A DNA stretch of 64,000 nucleotides, taken from assembly GCA_903882805.1 (NCBI GenBank), contig CAIRYK010000032.1:1-64000 (forward strand), in the 5' to 3' direction. The DNA is from an uncultured Bacteroidota bacterium. Lineage in GTDB: Bacteria > Bacteroidota > Bacteroidia > Chitinophagales > Chitinophagaceae. This document shows positions 45,064-53,398 of this stretch, piece by piece; position 1 is the stretch's first letter, and each line of letters opens with the position of its first letter. Below the pieces are notes generated by a model, which made no database searches, was not told the DNA's origin, and saw only the letters and a list, made by a program, of their open reading frames with translations. The position numbers were made by a program, and so were the translations under genes.

Positions 45064-45921
45064 TTATTTTCTGTTGATGAAAATATCGGCGCTTTTCCCT
45101 AATTCTATAGATACAATTACTTTACGGGTAACATATTTGTCGGCCAGCACTATTTGCGATGTATTTGGCGGCGCCAGACCTTCGTTTTCAGCGGTAATAG
45201 TCAGTTTGTTTATGCTTTTGGTCAGTGGTAATGCCAATCTCCACTTCGATTCAGAAAGTGCATAGTTGACCAGCATTTTTTTATTGTTGAATGTAATAGT
45301 CACTCTGTCGCCATCTATTGCCTGACCATCCCAGATATCCATATAGCAGGTATCAGTAGCCCATTCAAAGTTTGTTCTCGAATCAGAAGTAACTTTTATA
45401 AATTCGTTCGATAACTGTGATTTAGATAAACGCTCCCGCTCTACTTTGCGATTTTTTCCATCTGCCCCTATTGGCCCATCGAATAAAAACGAAGGCTTTT
45501 GATCCATTTTAAATTCCATAAACCCCTCGTCGCAATAGCGGTTTTTGCGGTCCTTACCTTTAAAGTTCCCTTTAATGATATACTTGCCATCATTGCTTCG
45601 GCTTTGAAGTCGAGCTTCAAACATGCAATCATTATTATTAGGGTTGCTCGATTGGTTGGTCTCTTTAAACTCCATTGTGTGGAGTATTTTGTTGATCTGG
45701 CCATTTATGCCAGCCATCATTTCGCGGCCATCGGGCTGCCATATTATGGAATAACCCTTAATTATTTCATCGTCGTAGGTGAAAACCAATTTGTATTTGC
45801 ATACAATTCCATCCACCAAGTGCACATTGCCTTCCAGTGTTTGTTCTTTGCCTTGCCCCCTGCTTTGCAAGCAAGAAAGTAGTATAAGGAACAGTAAGTA
45901 ATATTTGCTTGTTTTATTCAA
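45064..45921 (-). CDS. Hypothetical secreted protein
   Basis: The product is about 285 residues. A signal peptide (YYLLFLILLSCLQSRGQ) suggests export; the Cys in LLSCLQ is a weak lipobox candidate. The mature part is beta-rich with many charged residues, and I recognise no domain. Motif-like stretches include FEARLQSRSNDGKYIIKG and DIWDGQAIDGDRVTITFN, the latter repeated in other Bacteroidota surface proteins from memory only. The start codon is TTG, 29 bases after a TACATTTG box. It stands alone. Confidence 0.65.
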   Translation of the reverse strand: MNKTSKYYLLFLILLSCLQSRGQGKEQTLEGNVHLVDGIVCKYKLVFTYDDEIIKGYSIIWQPDGREMMAGINGQINKILHTMEFKETNQSSNPNNNDCMFEARLQSRSNDGKYIIKGNFKGKDRKNRYCDEGFMEFKMDQKPSFLFDGPIGADGKNRKVERERLSKSQLSNEFIKVTSDSRTNFEWATDTCYMDIWDGQAIDGDRVTITFNNKKMLVNYALSESKWRLALPLTKSINKLTITAENEGLAPPNTSQIVLADKYVTRKVIVSIELGKSADIFINRK

Positions 45922-45950
45922 AATGGCAGTGCCTGTGTTGTTATTTGGGG

Positions 45951-45958
45951 CAAATGTA
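45951..45958 (-). promoter_or_regulatory. -7 box (TACATTTG) upstream of the hypothetical secreted protein
   Basis: An exact TAnnTTTG on the minus strand, 29 bases before the TTG at 45921. It gives mild support for that start. Confidence 0.4.
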
Positions 45959-46256
45959 CATACTAAATAGCTAAAAAATAATATAAATAAATTTGATTTA
46001 TGGGTTTTGGGCTTTTATTTTACAATTACGTGGCTAATAGACATTCTGTCATTTAAGTGTCAGGTGTGTTGTATTTTATTAAAATTTATTTATTTGTCGC
46101 TGCTGATAGGTGTTTTTTGCATGTAGGAGTTTTGGGATTTGTTTTGGATGTGATTTAATGCAGGTGTATTTGCGACTCCAGAAAAGCAAAAAAAAATTAC
46201 ATTTAGGGTCAATAAAAGGGGGTTCAGCTGTTTGTATTGTTCGAATTTATCAATTA

Positions 46257-46287
46257 TTGTTCACAAGTTTGGTTGCGTTAATTTTGC
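46257..46287 (+). promoter_or_regulatory. Promoter candidate for the gene at 46358
   Basis: TTG (46257-46259), 20 bases, then TAATTTTG (46280-46287), a full -7 match. A second TAATTTTG lies at 46313-46320. The rest of the gap 45959-46256 is AT-rich and without a recognised feature. Confidence 0.35.
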
Positions 46288-46357
46288 GGAGTCGTTTTGG
46301 GCGAAGATGACTAATTTTGCCCAGTAACTTAAATATTCACTGATTTATTGATTGTTG

Positions 46358-46924
46358 ATGCACGATATTGAACCCTATTTTAACTGGCGACATTTATATA
46401 TCGCAGAGGAAGACGAAAGTTCTCCGTTTTATGGCATTGAGCATAGTGAGTTCGAGTTCTCAAATACTGTTTATAACTATTACATTCATCCACAATGGGA
46501 TGAGTTTGGTTCGCGTACACTTTATCTCAAAGTGTTGTTTGTAGACTATGAATTGAATTATGCAATAATAGAAATGATTGGTGAATGGAATGATGCCGTA
46601 GAGAACGATATCATGCAACTAAAGAGGTCGGTGATAGACCAGATGGTGGCAAAGGGTATCTACAAATACATACTGATAACAGAAAATGTTCTGAATTTTC
46701 ATAGTAGCGACAATGACTACTATCAGGAATGGGATGAGGATGTGCGCGACGAGGGCGGATGGGTAGTATGCATCAATATGCCGGAGCAAACTCAATACGA
46801 TTTTATCCGCTCGCATATAGACTATTATGTGCACCTTATGGATACTCCGCAGTGGCGAACTTACCGACCACAAGACTTTTTTCAGGCAGTAGACAATAAA
46901 ATGATGCGGTTGCTGAATCCCTAA
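46358..46924 (+). CDS. Conserved hypothetical protein, acidic, probably cytoplasmic
   Basis: The product is 188 residues with no signal peptide or membrane segment. It is rich in Asp, Glu, Tyr and Trp. It opens HDIEPYFNWRHLYIAEEDE, and its C-terminal region DFIRSHIDYYVHLM then WRTYRPQDFFQAVD is well structured. I do not recognise the family. The ATG at 46358 is preferred over two TTG codons just before it. It faces the small gene at 47009 across a hairpin. Confidence 0.7.
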   Translation: MHDIEPYFNWRHLYIAEEDESSPFYGIEHSEFEFSNTVYNYYIHPQWDEFGSRTLYLKVLFVDYELNYAIIEMIGEWNDAVENDIMQLKRSVIDQMVAKGIYKYILITENVLNFHSSDNDYYQEWDEDVRDEGGWVVCINMPEQTQYDFIRSHIDYYVHLMDTPQWRTYRPQDFFQAVDNKMMRLLNP

Positions 46925-46962
46925 CCCGGGCAGGCAGTTTTTTTGTGATTGGTATTTTATTT

Positions 46963-46995
46963 AAACAGGAGCCGGCGTTGAGCCAGCTCCTGTTT
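46963..46995. terminator. Hairpin between convergent genes at 46.9 kb
   Basis: A perfect 10-bp stem (AAACAGGAGC at 46963-46972 and its complement at 46986-46995) lies between convergent genes. No long T-run follows on either strand, so termination strength is uncertain. Confidence 0.5.
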
Positions 46996-47008
46996 ATGCT
47001 TAAGTCGA

Positions 47009-47215
47009 TTACATTCCCGATAGTTTTTTCATCAGGTTTACACCGCCTTTTTTTGTTTTGTTGACGGTAACTTTTGCGTTTTTACCATTTTTAGCTTGCG
47101 GATGGTTTGAAAACGATATTGGTTTAGACGGTAGTTTTACCGGTCCTGTTTTTTTAGCCGCAGGTTTTGGTGTGGGTTTTGGCGCTATTGGTTGTTCCTG
47201 TTCTGGTGTTTCCAT
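47009..47215 (-). CDS. Small lysine/proline-rich hypothetical protein
   Basis: The product is 68 residues, very basic and low-complexity (PKPTPKPAAKKTGPVKLPSKP, then KNGKNAKVTVNKTKKGG), with no signal peptide. The Pro-Lys-Ala composition resembles histone-like or ribosome-associated tails, but no family is recognised. It has an ATG start and its own short transcription unit facing a hairpin, and it lies 51 bases downstream of the amino-acid permease. Confidence 0.55.
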   Translation of the reverse strand: METPEQEQPIAPKPTPKPAAKKTGPVKLPSKPISFSNHPQAKNGKNAKVTVNKTKKGGVNLMKKLSGM

Positions 47216-47266
47216 AAAATTTTTGCTGCTTTATTGTTAGTTTAATGATTGTAAATTTCTGGTTGT

Positions 47267-48754
47267 CTATTGCCCGTCTCTTAGTTTACTATTGTTTTTG
47301 CTGTAGCCAAAATAGATGACCAGACCAATAAGCAACCAGCCGCCAAGACGCGCCCAGTTAGTCCAGCCGAGGCCGGCTATCATGGCTCCGCAAACAACTA
47401 TTCCTAACACAGATACTACACCGACTGCCGGTACTTTAAATTCTCTTTTTATCTCGGGGTTGGTTATTCTCAGAATCCATACTCCTGCGCACACAAGCAT
47501 AAAGGCGAAGAGGGTGCCGATGCTCGTCATGTCGCCAACAATATCTCCGGGCACGAACGCTGCAAAACCGCCCACCAACACCAGAAATACCCAGTTTGAC
47601 TTGTGGGGTGTATGGTACGTTGGATGCAGTTCTGAGAACAATTTAGGCACCAGTCCGTCGCGGCTCATTGAGTAGAAAACGCGCGATTGCCCCATAAGCA
47701 TTACAAGAATTACCGAACTAAAACCGAAAAGTATAGCAACGGTAACCATGTTTGCAAGCCATTGGTGCCCTGCCATATAGGTTGTAATAGCATAGGCAAC
47801 AGATGCCTCGCGACCAACGGTGCGGAAGTCGTCGACCTTTGCAACGCCGGTAAGCACGTGCGCAAACAAAATGTAGAGTATGGTACATACCACCAGCGAG
47901 CCTAAAATGCCTATCGGCATATCCTTCTTGGGATTTTTAGCTTCCTGGGCAGCCGTAGATACTGCATCGAAACCAATAAACGCGAAGAAAACCACGCCCG
48001 CTGCCCCAAGAATTCCCCAGATGCCGCCATAGTTGTGCGACACACCCTGGAGGTCTTTGTAAACTGTTGGTTCGGGAATGTAGGGAATATGGTTTTCCGG
48101 TTTCATATAGCTCCAGCCCAGCACAATAAACAGTACTACTATCGCAACTTTTGAGATAACGATGATACCATTAACTACTGCCGACTCCTTGGTGCCGCGT
48201 ATAAGTAATATGGTAAGCATGAAAATGATAAACAATGCAGGAACGTTCATGATACCATGGTGCAACACAGCGCCCTGAGCGTCCTTGAGCGACTCAAACG
48301 GCGAGTGCGACCATTCATAGGGCACTCCCCCCTTGAAGCCCATTATTTCAAGTAGTTTATTCAGGTATTCGCTCCAGGCGATGCCTACGGTGGCTGCGCC
48401 TACTGCATATTCCAGTACAAGATCCCAACCTATTATCCAGGCTACCAGTTCGCCCATTGTTGCATAAGAATAGGTGTAGGCGCTACCGGCAATCGGGATC
48501 ATGGATGCAAACTCAGCATAACATAACCCAGCCAAAGCGCACCCAATGGCCGCTACTATGAAACCAATAGTCACAGAAGGACCAGCATTGTTGGCTGCTG
48601 CTGCCGCAGTGCGCACAAACAGACCTGCGCCAATGATGGCGCCAATACCCAGCGCTATAAGATTTCCCGCTCCAAGCGTTCGTTTCAGGCTCCGTTCACC
48701 GTCCGATGAATCAAGTATGAGCTTATTGATCGGTTTTTTTGTAAAAATACCCAT
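47267..48754 (-). CDS. APC-family amino acid permease (cationic amino acid transporter type)
   Basis: The product is 495 residues with 12 or more helices. The N-terminal signature LGAGNLIALGIGAIIGAGLFV is at about 28-48, followed by GPSVTIGFIVAAIGCALAGLCYAEFASMIP (about 58-87), FFAFIGFDAVSTAAQEAKNPKKDMP and MLMGQSRVFYSMSRDGLVP. This is the layout of the CAT-like branch of the APC superfamily, importers of Lys, Arg or other amino acids. Arginine is used by the decarboxylase at 61488 but no direct link is shown. An 8-bp hairpin (48756-48763 with 48772-48779) lies just before the ATG. Confidence 0.9.
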   Translation of the reverse strand: MGIFTKKPINKLILDSSDGERSLKRTLGAGNLIALGIGAIIGAGLFVRTAAAAANNAGPSVTIGFIVAAIGCALAGLCYAEFASMIPIAGSAYTYSYATMGELVAWIIGWDLVLEYAVGAATVGIAWSEYLNKLLEIMGFKGGVPYEWSHSPFESLKDAQGAVLHHGIMNVPALFIIFMLTILLIRGTKESAVVNGIIVISKVAIVVLFIVLGWSYMKPENHIPYIPEPTVYKDLQGVSHNYGGIWGILGAAGVVFFAFIGFDAVSTAAQEAKNPKKDMPIGILGSLVVCTILYILFAHVLTGVAKVDDFRTVGREASVAYAITTYMAGHQWLANMVTVAILFGFSSVILVMLMGQSRVFYSMSRDGLVPKLFSELHPTYHTPHKSNWVFLVLVGGFAAFVPGDIVGDMTSIGTLFAFMLVCAGVWILRITNPEIKREFKVPAVGVVSVLGIVVCGAMIAGLGWTNWARLGGWLLIGLVIYFGYSKNNSKLRDGQ

Positions 48755-48755
48755 G

Positions 48756-48779
48756 TATCTTAGTTGAAAGGCTAAGATA
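48756..48779. promoter_or_regulatory. Palindrome directly upstream of the permease start
   Basis: TATCTTAG and CTAAGATA form an 8-bp perfect inverted repeat with an 8-base loop, ending 1 base before the ATG (minus strand). It could be an operator or an RNA hairpin that hides the start codon. Confidence 0.35.
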
Positions 48780-48873
48780 GGTAAATACTTGATTGATTGA
48801 TACGGCTTTTGTTTAAGCTATTGGTTTTATTACCCGCTCCTAGTGTACGGTCGGTCAATTTACGGCTGCCAGA

Positions 48874-48904
48874 TTGCCATTGTGCCAAATTATCATTAGG
48901 TTTG
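48874..48904 (+). promoter_or_regulatory. Promoter (TTG-N20-TAGGTTTG) of the 48909 gene
   Basis: TTG at 48874-48876 and TAGGTTTG at 48897-48904 are 20 bases apart. The ATG follows 4 bases later, which implies a leaderless message. Confidence 0.55.
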
Positions 48905-48908
48905 GCTT

Positions 48909-49883
48909 ATGATCATCTATAACCTTGCATTGCGCATGGGTTTGTTTTTGTTGTTATGCTTGCTTTGCTGCGATGTAGCCGCACAGCCGCTGCTACCAGA
49001 TGTAGGGGCCGCTGCCGATAAGGGTATCGTTATACTATCCTGGAACTGTCAGTACGACGGAGTGAAGTCTATTACTGTGCTAAGATCGACTGATAGCGAA
49101 CAAAATTATGCGCCGGTGGGTATGGTAAGGAAAATTGCAAAAGGCCCACAAGCTTTTGTGGATGGGCATGCAGCCGCCGGCAAAAATTATTACAAACTAT
49201 CTTTGCTTTACAAAACCGGGCTAAACTGGAAAACCAATAGAGTAGCAGTTGTAGTAGCGCCGCTCGCTACCGAAACTTCTCGTTTTTCATTACCTCCCAA
49301 TGACTCTCTGCAACGATATATTGTGACAGAGAATATTACAAATGCAGGCGGCGCAGGACGCATAGCTACCGAAACACTCGTTAAGGCTGGTAAAGGTCGG
49401 TTAGCGCCATCAGATCAGTCGGCAGTTGTGCCCTCCTCAACTGTTGGAAGAGTTTACGAAACACCGCCGCACCAAGCGCCGGCGCCCAAACAAAAGGTGT
49501 CGATTTCGTTTAATGTGGATGACACCAAAACAGAACGTCCCGCCCAACCGGCGTCAGGAGCGCTGCAGGATCCTACAAAGCGTAAAGTAACGATAACATA
49601 TGAAGACCCGATGGAGCATCCGGTGGATTTGGTTAAGTCCAGATATGTTAATACTGACCCGGCTTCTGGTCATATATTAATGACCTTGCCCGATGATATT
49701 AATGAGCATCATTACTCTATAAAGTTTTACAACAGCGCCAACAGGGCAGTGATAGAGGATCCGCACATTACGGCTGCGAAAATTATTATTGACAGGCGCA
49801 ATTTTCAGCGAAGGGGGGTGTATAGGTTTGTATTGCGCAAGGATGTTACTGAGCTCGAATCTGGCTATGTAACCATAAACTAA
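48909..49883 (+). CDS. Hypothetical secreted protein with fibronectin-like N-terminus
   Basis: The product is 324 residues. A signal peptide (GLFLLLCLLCCDVAAQ) precedes a beta-sandwich-like segment (GIVILSWNCQYDGVKSITVLRS, then YKLSLLY; about 35-110) that resembles a fibronectin type III domain. A Pro/Ala/Thr-rich linker (about 165-215) follows. The C-terminal region has VKSRYVNTDPASGHILMTLPDD and FYNSANRAVIEDP and ends VLRKDVTELESGYVTIN. No sorting domain or enzyme motif is seen, and I do not recognise the family. Its promoter places the ATG at the transcription start. Confidence 0.65.
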   Translation: MIIYNLALRMGLFLLLCLLCCDVAAQPLLPDVGAAADKGIVILSWNCQYDGVKSITVLRSTDSEQNYAPVGMVRKIAKGPQAFVDGHAAAGKNYYKLSLLYKTGLNWKTNRVAVVVAPLATETSRFSLPPNDSLQRYIVTENITNAGGAGRIATETLVKAGKGRLAPSDQSAVVPSSTVGRVYETPPHQAPAPKQKVSISFNVDDTKTERPAQPASGALQDPTKRKVTITYEDPMEHPVDLVKSRYVNTDPASGHILMTLPDDINEHHYSIKFYNSANRAVIEDPHITAAKIIIDRRNFQRRGVYRFVLRKDVTELESGYVTIN

Positions 49884-49900
49884 TGCACAGATTTATATGT

Positions 49901-50533
49901 TTATTGCAGGTTGTCGTCAAGCTCTTGTTCCTGTAGCATTTCTTCCCATTCCGGGCCCAATTTCAGCGAGGAACCGATAAACAATTTCATCATCTGCACC
50001 ATTTCCTCGGCATTCCAGGAATAAACGCCCGATGCAAAATATACACGCCCTTCTATAGAGTCGAAGTACATATTGCCATCGTGGTGCAGGCTTTGTATGA
50101 GGTGTTCTTGTGTTTCAAATCCAAAATAATCAAAGCACTTGCCTTTGAGCGGATGATCTGTTTTGGCGCCTTTTCCTTCGTAGTGCAATGCGCCTATATA
50201 CCGCCAGTCGTACCTGCGAATCTGTTGCGAAAACAAAGTTTTGCGAATGATTGTAAAGGTATTTTGTTCGAGCAGCAGGCGTTCTGTAAGGAAAATACGA
50301 GCCAGAAACCTATGCGCTGCCAAAAGGTAAAGTAGCGATGAACCAATAGTAGCCGTCCAGCTGATGATAGTTTGCCGGAAGGGTAGCGAATGTACCAGTA
50401 TAACGGTAGCCATAGCAATAGTAAACAAGAACTCAGCCAGATATAAGGCTCGGATACGGAAATCCGTGCGGTTACCCAGCGTTATCAACAAGCTCTTGTC
50501 GCCCCAGAAATATGTAATACTGCGCTTTGCCAA
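49901..50533 (-). CDS. Hypothetical membrane protein with two N-terminal helices
   Basis: The product is 210 residues. It has two hydrophobic segments (about 27-47 and 55-75; LAEFLFTIAMATVILVHSL and IGSSLLYLLAAHRFLARI), then a cytoplasmic PH-like or strand-rich part (LEQNTFTIIRKTLF, RRYDWRYIGALHYEGKG) and an acidic tail (EEMLQEQELDDNL). I do not recognise a characterised family. The start is TTG with no ATG near. It lies 45 bases downstream of lipB in the same direction. Confidence 0.65.
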   Translation of the reverse strand: MAKRSITYFWGDKSLLITLGNRTDFRIRALYLAEFLFTIAMATVILVHSLPFRQTIISWTATIGSSLLYLLAAHRFLARIFLTERLLLEQNTFTIIRKTLFSQQIRRYDWRYIGALHYEGKGAKTDHPLKGKCFDYFGFETQEHLIQSLHHDGNMYFDSIEGRVYFASGVYSWNAEEMVQMMKLFIGSSLKLGPEWEEMLQEQELDDNLQ

Positions 50534-50578
50534 CTATTCTTTCTATTATGCAATAACGAAATTTAAGCTAACTTATTT

Positions 50579-51310
50579 TTAAACAACGGCGTTTTCCGGA
50601 ACAATAATGTGCGCTCCAAAAACCTCGCCAAATGCGTCAATCAGTTTTTGTTTTACCTCCTGTTCATCTATTGGCCTACCCAGCTCCTTTTGCATAGAGG
50701 TTACTGCTTTGTCGGTTATGCCGCAAGGCACTATATAGCCAAAATAATTGAGGTCTGTGTTTACATTCAGCGCAAAGCCATGCATGGTTACCCAGCGGCT
50801 GCTACGCACGCCCATAGCGCATATTTTACGCGCTTTCCCTTTTACATCTGCATCCAGCCATACCCCGGTAGCGCCTTCCAGACGACCGCTTTCTATGCCG
50901 TACCGCCGCAGCGTGCGTATCATTACTTCCTCAAGGTTGCGCATGTACTTACCCAGATCTGTCGTGAATTTTTCAAGATCCAGTATGGGGTAGCCCACTA
51001 TTTGCCCGGGACCATGGTAGGTGATGTCGCCGCCGCGATTGGTTTTGAAAAACGATACATTCAGCTCTTTTAGCCTTGCGTCGTTTATCAGCAGGTTTTC
51101 TATGTGGCCGCTTTTCCCCAACGTGTATACAGATGGATGTTCACAAAACAGCAGATGGTGTTTTGTTTCTTCGTTTTCAGTGTCGCTACCTGCTTGCGCA
51201 TTATATCGCGCCGCCTTGATGCGAAGGTTAGCTTGCATTAATGTTTCCTGATAATCCCAAGCCGCATCGTAAGCAATAGTACCTAAATCCTGAAAAGCGA
51301 TCGTTTCCAT
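50579..51310 (-). CDS. lipB: Octanoyl-[acyl-carrier-protein]:protein N-octanoyltransferase LipB
   Basis: The product is 243 residues. It has RGGDITYHGPGQIVGYPI (near 93-110), catalytic Lys in RKICAMGV, MHGFALNVNTDL and the catalytic Cys in VPCGITDKAVTSM. It transfers octanoate from acyl carrier protein to the lipoyl domains of dehydrogenase complexes. The length and motifs are normal. The divergent neighbour is the agmatinase-like gene, with a 211-base shared upstream region. Confidence 0.94.
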   Translation of the reverse strand: METIAFQDLGTIAYDAAWDYQETLMQANLRIKAARYNAQAGSDTENEETKHHLLFCEHPSVYTLGKSGHIENLLINDARLKELNVSFFKTNRGGDITYHGPGQIVGYPILDLEKFTTDLGKYMRNLEEVMIRTLRRYGIESGRLEGATGVWLDADVKGKARKICAMGVRSSRWVTMHGFALNVNTDLNYFGYIVPCGITDKAVTSMQKELGRPIDEQEVKQKLIDAFGEVFGAHIIVPENAVV

Positions 51311-51508
51311 AACAGGCGCAATTTACGTAATAATTCGACTGAAATGTTATTTCTCTATCCTCATCGCCGCATTTTGACTTTGATTTGACCGCTTTTTATA
51401 GGCTATATGTAATGTGCTAATTTTCAATTTACGTTGGTCGTCAGTGCGTAGCTAAATGTTCTATGTCAACTTTTCATACAGCTTTCTTTCTGTTTCGGGC
51501 TTTAAGCT

Positions 51509-51516
51509 TACTTTTG
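51509..51516 (+). promoter_or_regulatory. -7 box (TACTTTTG) 5 nt before the agmatinase-like gene
   Basis: TACTTTTG fits TAnnTTTG and ends 5 bases before the ATG at 51522. It argues against the longer frame from 51456 and for a leaderless message. Confidence 0.5.
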
Positions 51517-51521
51517 CTACT

Positions 51522-52568
51522 ATGTCAGACTTATCTACTTTCGACCCCAATTCCGTAGGGCTGAAATCAAATAATATTTTTGGTTTGCCCTTTACTCAAA
51601 GCCAGGCGCAACTGGTGTTATTGCCTGTGCCTTGGGAGGTTACTGTTTCTTACCGGTTGGGCGCAGCCCGCGGTCCGGAAAAAATCTTCAATGCTGCAAT
51701 GCAAGTTGACCTTTACGATCCTGATGTGGTAGACGGCTGGAAAAAAGGGTTTTACATGCTGCCGATAGATAAAAATATCCGCACTAAAAGCGATTATTTG
51801 CGTCAGTGTGCAGAACTGATAATTTCTAACATGGTAGACGGCGGTAAGTGTTGCGATAATGCACAACTTACCGAGAAAATGAAAGAAATTAACGACGGCG
51901 GAGTGATGCTGCACGACTGGGTGTACGAACTATCTAAAGATTTGCTGAAAGATGGCAAAAGCGTTGGGCTGATAGGCGGCGACCATAGCACGCCATTGGG
52001 CTATCTGAAAGCGCTGTCTGAAGTGCACAGCGATTTTGCTATTTTACAAATAGACGCTCATGCCGATCTGCGCGATGCTTATGAGGGTTTTACGTTTTCG
52101 CACGCCAGCATTATGTATAATGTGCTGAAACGCATACCTCAGGTAAAGAAACTGGTTCAGGTAGGCATACGCGATTATTGCGACGAAGAATTGGAGGTTA
52201 TCAACTCGAGCGAAGGGAGGATAAAGACATTTTTTGATAAAGACATTAAAGCCCAACAATACGAAGGCGCTACGTGGAGGGATATATGCAAGCAGATCAT
52301 AGACGAATTGCCGCAAAAAGTGTACATCAGTTTCGATATAGATGGACTTGATCCAAAATTGTGTCCGAATACGGGTACTCCGGTTCCGGGAGGTTTTGAG
52401 GTGGAACAAATATTTTATTTGATGAAGATGTTGCACACATCTGGTCGGAAGTTGATTGGGTTTGATCTGAACGAGGTTTCTGCGGGCGACCATATAGGCG
52501 ATGGCATAGATGCTATTGTAGGCGCTCGCGTGCTGTACAAATTGTGCAATTTTATGGTTGCTCAATAA
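51522..52568 (+). CDS. Agmatinase/arginase (ureohydrolase) family protein
   Basis: The product is 348 residues. The metal-site motifs are GGDHSTPLG (near 153), IDAHADLRDAYEG (near 180) and SFDIDGLDPK (near 270). Ureohydrolases cleave agmatine, arginine or formimidoylglutamate with a di-manganese site. A Bacteroidota agmatinase is the preferred reading because an arginine decarboxylase lies 9 kb away at 61488; substrate identity is inference. The family's region VGLIGGDHSTPLGYLKA is intact. The start at 51522 is set by the nearby -7 box and by similarity. Confidence 0.88.
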   Translation: MSDLSTFDPNSVGLKSNNIFGLPFTQSQAQLVLLPVPWEVTVSYRLGAARGPEKIFNAAMQVDLYDPDVVDGWKKGFYMLPIDKNIRTKSDYLRQCAELIISNMVDGGKCCDNAQLTEKMKEINDGGVMLHDWVYELSKDLLKDGKSVGLIGGDHSTPLGYLKALSEVHSDFAILQIDAHADLRDAYEGFTFSHASIMYNVLKRIPQVKKLVQVGIRDYCDEELEVINSSEGRIKTFFDKDIKAQQYEGATWRDICKQIIDELPQKVYISFDIDGLDPKLCPNTGTPVPGGFEVEQIFYLMKMLHTSGRKLIGFDLNEVSAGDHIGDGIDAIVGARVLYKLCNFMVAQ

Positions 52569-52579
52569 TAAGGTTTTTT

Positions 52580-52631
52580 TTAAATATTTGTGGTGCGCAG
52601 TTGGCAACAACGGCGCGCCACAAATATTTAA
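52580..52631. repeat. Long hairpin at the end of convergent agmatinase and methyltransferase genes
   Basis: A 19-bp stem with one G-T pair (52580-52598 with 52613-52631) overlaps the last bases of the methyltransferase. The T-run sits on the plus-strand upstream side only, so it is not a textbook terminator; it may still stop or protect both transcripts. Confidence 0.5.
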
Positions 52632-53377
52632 GGATGTATGTATCCCGCCCGTAGATGCACAGGCCAATTGACCTCTATAAATTCATGATTACCGAAAGCA
52701 ATTTTTAAATCATTTACTATCAGGTCGATAGGGTCTTTTTGCTTCTGTTCAATATATCGTTTCACCCCCGACCATGTGCGCAAATACCCAATTAGCTGCG
52801 CTACATTGTACTGCTTAACAATCCGGAAATCAGGCGTTGTAATTTCTTCGAATGGGAAAGGGATAGACTGGTATTGCTCATCTATGTACTTACGTTCTTT
52901 GTTCCAGTAGTTCCTTGTGATGTCGTTGTAAAAATGATCAATAACCTTATTTACCTCAGGCGAAAGGCGCAGCAAGCTATAGGTCCATGCAGCAATAAGC
53001 GCTCCCGGCTTGGCAACGCGCCGCGCTTCGTTGTAAAAGTTGTCTATATCGAACCAGTGAATAGCCTGCGCAACGGTTATGAGGTCTACACTGCCGTTTG
53101 GTAAGGATGTTTGTTCTGCCCGCTCCTGACGGTAGGAGATATTATTTCTTTGTGGCGCTATGTGTAGTTGTTCGGCGCTAATGTCGGTTGCATACACATT
53201 TTCGAATCGTTGAGCAAGTTTTATGGCTACTTGCCCATTGCCAGTGCCACAATCCCATGCGGCGTCAAAATGCTGAAGTTTGCTATTCAAAAAAGTATAA
53301 ATCTCGTCCGGCGATTCTGGTCTGTATTGCGCATAGGTAGCCGCTATGCTCGAGAAGTTATCAATGAGTGGTTTCAT
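52628..53377 (-). CDS. Class I SAM-dependent methyltransferase
   Basis: The product is 249 residues. SAM motif I is DCGTGNGQVAIKLA (residues 39-52), followed by VYATDISAEQL, the post-motif SVDLITVAQAIHWFD and RVAKPGALIAAWTYSL. This is the methyltransferase-11/25 type with an aromatic HWFD, as in SAM-dependent enzymes of quinone or small-molecule methylation. The substrate is not known. It is 21 bases downstream of the amidohydrolase gene, same direction. Confidence 0.88.
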   Translation of the reverse strand: MKPLIDNFSSIAATYAQYRPESPDEIYTFLNSKLQHFDAAWDCGTGNGQVAIKLAQRFENVYATDISAEQLHIAPQRNNISYRQERAEQTSLPNGSVDLITVAQAIHWFDIDNFYNEARRVAKPGALIAAWTYSLLRLSPEVNKVIDHFYNDITRNYWNKERKYIDEQYQSIPFPFEEITTPDFRIVKQYNVAQLIGYLRTWSGVKRYIEQKQKDPIDLIVNDLKIAFGNHEFIEVNWPVHLRAGYIHP

Positions 53378-53398
53378 AGACCCGGTGTTACTGTAATG

